Shown: positions 60,460 to 64,000 of the stretch, in pieces
How positions within the stretch are numbered: the stretch's first letter is position 1
How the letters are laid out: each line of letters begins with the position of its first letter
Source of the DNA: CAWKEY01 sp963696315
GTDB taxonomy: Bacteria > Pseudomonadota > Gammaproteobacteria > Methylococcales > Methylomonadaceae
Direction: 5' to 3'
Length of the DNA: 64,000 nucleotides
NCBI GenBank assembly: GCA_963696315.1
Contig: CAVOJU010000032.1
Location: 1 to 64,000 of the forward strand
Translations under genes and position numbers: made by a program
The notes under the pieces: model-generated
Seen by the model: only the letters and a program-made list of their open reading frames with translations
Told to the model about the DNA's origin: nothing
Databases searched by the model: none

Positions 60460-60768
60460 ATGAATCCAGAACAGCCAACCGAAGTTCGTTATTTCGTTAG
60501 TTACAGCGGCATCAAGCTTCCGCTAAAGCTGGTTAATGAAATAACAGAAGCCAGTTTAAATAATCGAAACACCTATTACCGTGGCTATTTTGATGCCCAG
60601 GACAGAATGCTGCTGTGCCAGAAAGTTGTCTATGGAGAGGTTGAATCGGAACACCAGTATCAATATTACGATGATGGCGTTTTAAAACTAGCGCAAATCA
60701 CTGAAGAGGATGAAGTCAGGGAACTTCATTTTACTGAGTCTGGTGCTGTGACTCGACAAGTCCGGTAG
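60460..60768 (+). CDS. Unknown 102-aa nif-cluster protein
   Basis: 102 aa, soluble. FVSYSGIKLPLKLVNEITEA, then a strand-rich end (EHQYQYYDDGVLKLAQITEE). It resembles the small uncharacterised proteins beside nif genes (possibly DUF6156; unverified). Last gene of the iscA-nifUSV-led block on the plus strand. Confidence 0.65.
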   Translation: MNPEQPTEVRYFVSYSGIKLPLKLVNEITEASLNNRNTYYRGYFDAQDRMLLCQKVVYGEVESEHQYQYYDDGVLKLAQITEEDEVRELHFTESGAVTRQVR

Positions 60769-60878
60769 GCCAGAATAAGACCGCCCAAACGTAGCGAGGA
60801 GCGTTTCCGGCTTATCGCACGTGCTACAAGGCTTTTAAAATTCAGACATTTGTACCACTATAATTTTTAACAAGAAGA

Positions 60879-61175
60879 TTAGCTGCGGCCATCCCATGAT
60901 TGAGGGTCTTTCCTTACATGGAAAACTGCAGTAACTATAATCTGCTTACTTTGGATTAGATAGAAAACACGATATGGGAATCGGCGAACAGCAATTCGCC
61001 TGAGCTCTTTGTAGGTTATTTTGTAATGTGTTGGATTTCGTTCTATTTTTGATAGAGCCTCTTCAACACAAAGCAGGAAATCATGGCCTAGACCCAACCG
61101 CTGAATTTCGTAATATTCAAAGACACTGTCAATGTCTAATTCGGCCTCTTTCCGAATGGTTAGAGAATATTTCAT
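60879..61175 (-). CDS. parE: ParE/RelE-superfamily toxin
   Basis: 98 aa. Pattern of the family is clear: RKEAELDIDSVFEYYEIQRLG, ELRRIAVRRFPYRVFYLI and AVFHVRKDPQSW, where the Arg-Arg-Phe-Pro-Tyr motif is typical. Overlaps its antitoxin by 4 bp. It interrupts the region between the fixation operon and draT. Confidence 0.88.
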   Translation of the reverse strand: MKYSLTIRKEAELDIDSVFEYYEIQRLGLGHDFLLCVEEALSKIERNPTHYKITYKELRRIAVRRFPYRVFYLIQSKQIIVTAVFHVRKDPQSWDGRS

Positions 61176-61375
61176 ACATTACCGATAATCCGCTCTTTAA
61201 CCTCTGCCCATGAAGAGCCAACATTTTGATCATCGAGAAACGCCTGCAACCTGTGGTCAAGTTCAAACTTCTGCTTGTCAGTCAATTCTATAGGAGCGCC
61301 CTCATCGATGATGCTGTCCCATAACTTTTCAGCCAAGACTATACGTTCAGAAATAGAAAGTTCTTGAATTTTCAT
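61172..61375 (-). CDS. Addiction-module antitoxin (short, TIGR02574-like)
   Basis: 67 aa: SISERIVLAEKLWDSIIDE and ELDHRLQAFLDDQ then SSWAEVKERI, the usual form of this small antitoxin family. It precedes the ParE-type toxin. ATG at 61375. Confidence 0.85.
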   Translation of the reverse strand: MKIQELSISERIVLAEKLWDSIIDEGAPIELTDKQKFELDHRLQAFLDDQNVGSSWAEVKERIIGNV

Positions 61376-61426
61376 AAAACTAGCCCAATATCGGATTCTT
61401 TTTTAAAGCTAGATTATGCCAGTAGT

Positions 61427-61500
61427 AGGGCGCAATAGCGATAGCGAATACGTCATGACGAAGTCCACCATCCGGCGCAGGCTATCGCCTATTAGGCCCT
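61427..61500. repeat. Imperfect palindrome spanning the draT start
   Basis: Arms at 61427-61445 (AGGGCGCAATAGCGATAGC) and 61481-61500 (GCTATCGCCTATTAGGCCCT) are near reverse complements, with CGTCATGACG, a perfect palindrome, between them. The start codon of draT lies at 61455 within it. Confidence 0.75.
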
Positions 61501-62306
61501 TTATTTCTCAGTATGGCCACAGCACCAACTTGGTCGGTATGGCAACGGCCTGCATGGCTAGCCATGTCTTTAACGAAAATCCCAAACCGCTGCATATTGC
61601 AGGCACCCGCGAATCAGCGTCAGGTTTGTTTGAGCAATTGCTTCGGCAGTCGACACGCGAGGACTGCGGCCGGATATTTCAGGATTATATGTGTGTCGTC
61701 TTTGGCTTTGAAACAGAACAAAGACTTCGCAACGATCCTTCAGGAAGACGGCGTTATCGGAATAGTTATCTCAGATTAATTCAGGATTGGGGCAGGGATT
61801 CAAACAATGCCCAGGGCGCAGTTTTTAAAGGCTGGGTCGAAAGCCGTTTTGGACTGTTCCCCACCTATCATAAACAGCAAATCGCCAGTTTCATGAGCAA
61901 GGACTGGATCATGTATATCGAGGAAAAGATGAACAGCCGTTATCACAACAACTGCATTTACATGCAGCTGGATCTTCTTTACGAATATTGTCAGTGGATT
62001 ATCGAACGTTTTCAGTTTCCGGCGGCCACGCATAAAACCCTCTATCGAGGCGTCAACTCGCTGGATGGTCATTGGATAGTTCAGGATGAGGATAAACTGC
62101 ATAAAATCGTGCGTTTCAATAGTATTGTTTCGTTTACCGACAGCTATAGTATTGCCTGTGAATTCGGCGCCTATATTCTGGAAGTTGAAGTGCCGATGGT
62201 GAAGCTGATTTTTTTTAATGAACTGTTGCCGCACCATGCCTTGCACGGCGAAGCCGAATATCTGGTGATTGGCGGGGACTATCGCGTCAAAGTACATTAC
62301 TACTAA
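61455..62306 (+). CDS. draT: DraT, dinitrogenase reductase ADP-ribosyltransferase
   Basis: 283 aa from the ATG at 61455; a start at 61416 would add 13. The conserved DraT start YGHSTNLVGMAT is present, and the ADP-ribosyltransferase R-S-E triad appears as LYRGVN, SIVSFTDSY and GEAEYLVIGG. It transfers ADP-ribose from NAD+ to Arg of NifH on ammonium or energy stress, switching it off. The target Arg is Arg102 of NifH here. No good ribosome-binding site precedes either start, and the start falls inside a palindromic repeat. Confidence 0.9.
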   Translation: MTKSTIRRRLSPIRPFISQYGHSTNLVGMATACMASHVFNENPKPLHIAGTRESASGLFEQLLRQSTREDCGRIFQDYMCVVFGFETEQRLRNDPSGRRRYRNSYLRLIQDWGRDSNNAQGAVFKGWVESRFGLFPTYHKQQIASFMSKDWIMYIEEKMNSRYHNNCIYMQLDLLYEYCQWIIERFQFPAATHKTLYRGVNSLDGHWIVQDEDKLHKIVRFNSIVSFTDSYSIACEFGAYILEVEVPMVKLIFFNELLPHHALHGEAEYLVIGGDYRVKVHYY

Positions 62307-62317
62307 GGAAATTGACA

Positions 62318-63202
62318 ATGTCTACAGAACAGCTATTGGACAGAGCCTTGGGCGCCTATTTAGGCTTTGCCTGCGGCGATGCGCTCGGAGCAACAGTAGA
62401 GTTCATGACGCCGAAACAAATCCAAAAACGTTATGGCGTGCATCAGGATATGATCGGTGGCGGCTGGCTGGGTCTGGAAGCCGGGCAAGTCACCGATGAC
62501 ACGCAAATGTCCCTCGCAATAGGCCAAGCCATTATCGATCATCAGAGCTGGAACATTCGGGCTGTCGCCGATAATTTTGTCGCCTGGCTGGAAAGTGATC
62601 CGCCGGATATAGGTAATACCTGCCGGCGCGGTATCACGCGCTATCGGGATAGCGGCGAACTGTTCGGTCTGCCACGCGAGGATGATGCCGGAAACGGGGC
62701 GTGCATGCGAAATCTGCCGGTGGTGCTAGCGACATTAAACCGGCCGGACTATTTCAGTGCATGGAGTTTGCAGCAAAGCCACATTACGCACAACAACCCG
62801 TTGTCCAATGCCGCCACTTTAGCATTGGGGCGGATGGCCAATCATTTGATTAACAGGCAGGATATGGACGCCAGTAAACAGGAAGCCGAAAGGCTGATCA
62901 GTCAATACGGCCAATTTTCCTATAGCCCTTATCCGGGCAAGGCCTCGGGCTATATTGTCGATACCGTGCAAACGGTTTTACATTATTTTTTCAACACGGA
63001 CAGTTTTGAATCCTGCCTGATTGCAACCGTTAATCAAGGCGGCGATGCCGACACCACAGGCGCATTGGCCGGCATGCTGGCAGGGGCTAAATATGGCGTT
63101 CAACAGATTCCTGAACGTTGGTTAAAGCAGTTGGATCAAAGGATTGCCGCTCAAATACGCCAACAAACAACTGAACTGATCCGGCTTGCGGCATTGCAGT
63201 AA
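62318..63202 (+). CDS. draG: DraG, dinitrogenase reductase-activating glycohydrolase
   Basis: 294 aa. ADP-ribosylglycohydrolase with dinuclear metal-site motifs VTDDTQM and GGDADTTGALAG, plus CGDALGATVEF at the N-terminus. Removes ADP-ribose from NifH-Arg to restore activity. ATG at 62318 has AAGGAAATT upstream, 11 bp after draT. Confidence 0.94.
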   Translation: MSTEQLLDRALGAYLGFACGDALGATVEFMTPKQIQKRYGVHQDMIGGGWLGLEAGQVTDDTQMSLAIGQAIIDHQSWNIRAVADNFVAWLESDPPDIGNTCRRGITRYRDSGELFGLPREDDAGNGACMRNLPVVLATLNRPDYFSAWSLQQSHITHNNPLSNAATLALGRMANHLINRQDMDASKQEAERLISQYGQFSYSPYPGKASGYIVDTVQTVLHYFFNTDSFESCLIATVNQGGDADTTGALAGMLAGAKYGVQQIPERWLKQLDQRIAAQIRQQTTELIRLAALQ

Positions 63203-63320
63203 AACCTCGGGGGTTCGTCAGACCTGTTATCCCCGGCATTGCTCATGCTTACATATCGCAGCAACCTTCCGCCGTTAATCACTTATCGTTCCTTGTTGTC
63301 TGGCAACGATAAAGATGTTG

Positions 63321-64000
63321 CTAGACCTGCAGGCTGTGTGGGACATTCGTTTGGAAGTGGTAACCGTTCGGAACGACGGTGATGCCGGATTCCGAAACAG
63401 TGAAGCGTGCGGCATCGGCGGCGGCGTCAAACCCAATCCGCTCGCCGGGAGGAATCTGCACATTCTTGTCGACGATGCAGCGGTTCAAGTGCACACCGGC
63501 GCCAACATGTACCCCGTCGAACAGGATCGAATCTTCGACTACGGCAGTTTCATCCACTTGGACTTGAGAGAACAGGATCGAATGTCTGACTGTGCCGCCG
63601 GAGATTACTGTCCCGCTACTGAGCAAGGAGTCAATGACTTGTCCTGCCTGCCCGCCTGCTCCTGCGGCCATACGCGCCGGCGGGTGCTGTCCGTGGTAAG
63701 TACGGATGGGCCAGTCGCGTCTGATACAGGTTCATTGGCGGGACTGGAGCTAGCAAGTCCATGTTCGCAGCGTAATACGAATCTATCGTGCCGACGTCGC
63801 GCCAATACTGATCGGGCGTGACGCGTCCGGATTCCCCGCCGAAGCGGTAAGCGCATACGCTATGCGTATCGATGAGACGAGGAATGATGTCCTTGCCGAA
63901 ATCATGGCTTGATGCGGTAAGTTCGTGGTCGAATTCTAATTCACGACTGAGCAAGTCCTGGTTGAAAATATAGATACCCATTGATGCCAAGGCATGGCGT
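63321..64000 (-). pseudogene. glgC: Glucose-1-phosphate adenylyltransferase, 3' part (frameshifted, cut by edge)
   Basis: C-terminal portion of ADP-glucose pyrophosphorylase: MGIYIFN, YWRDVGTIDSYYAANMDLL and the left-handed beta-helix end (SILFSQVQVDETAVVEDSIL, VGAGVHLNRCIVD). The frame breaks near 63715-63722 between NLYQ and DWPIRTYHGQHPPARM; one extra base there accounts for it. The start lies beyond 64000. It makes ADP-glucose for glycogen synthesis. Confidence 0.88.

Overview
The window is a chromosomal segment of a nitrogen-fixing gammaproteobacterium. Protein-level resemblance to Azotobacter-type nif, rnf and FeSII genes, a NifL/NifA pair, a LysR regulator of NhaR type and a beta-carbonic anhydrase/PEP carboxylase block all fit an aerobic gamma diazotroph. 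A type I methanotroph (Methylococcales) is my best guess, but no pmo, mxa or rRNA gene is present, so the genus is not established. Most of the window is one large nif island (about 17-63 kb).

Layout. (1) 0.1-6.6 kb, minus: two tandem ppc genes, the left one broken by a nonsense codon and a frameshift, with a beta-carbonic anhydrase between them. A divergent NhaR-like LysR regulator follows. (2) 7.6-13.4 kb, minus: a small secreted repeat peptide, a NitT/TauT-type ABC importer, an MnmM-like methyltransferase beside an MnmC-like FAD oxidoreductase, a HopJ-like protein and an isochorismatase-type hydrolase. (3) 13.8-16.7 kb, plus: an unknown Ig-like protein, a TIR-TM-TPR protein and a zinc-ribbon-TM-TPR protein. 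(4) 17.0-24.7 kb, minus: nifH-nifD-nifK-nifT-fdx-nafY/nifY-orf-LRV-orf320-Nif11. A divergent SIR2-like gene faces nifH. (5) 26.6-31.8 kb, minus: nifB-fdx-nifO-flavodiiron protein-fdx-FeSII-nifQ. (6) vapBC, then nifL-nifA-orf (minus), then rnfABCDGEH-bfd-bfr (plus). (7) 42.7-48.5 kb: accessory DNA with hicAB between direct repeats, a membrane protein, an IS66-family element with a perfect 8-bp target duplication, and a frameshifted SagB-type oxidoreductase. (8) 48.8-60.8 kb: a short NifZ-like gene, then iscA-nifU-nifS-nifV-orf48-cysE-TPR-small TM-nifW-nifZ-nifM-clpX-grx/bolA-nifF-Rieske-rseC-two orfs (plus). (9) a parE-type toxin-antitoxin pair, draT-draG, and the 3' part of glgC running off the right edge.

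How it fits together. Each main nif transcript starts at a -24/-12 sigma54 promoter that I can read directly, with TGT-N10-ACA NifA sites about 60-130 bp upstream (nifH, the SIR2-like gene, nifB, rnfA, iscA). NifLA is encoded inside the island. NifB, NifQ, NifV, NifU/S/IscA, CysE, NafY and NifO supply cofactor and cluster assembly. Rnf, NifF and several ferredoxins supply electrons. FeSII and the flavodiiron protein plausibly protect nitrogenase from O2. DraT/DraG would switch the Fe protein off and on through its conserved arginine. nifE, nifN and nifX are not in the window and must lie elsewhere if the system works.

Two window-wide features matter to a user. First, at least nine single-base frameshifts and one nonsense codon hit eight loci, which may be assembly error rather than decay. 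Second, several families of short palindromic repeats sit between genes, and some form the ends of reading frames (nifS stop, HicA tail, DraT start, membrane-protein tail).
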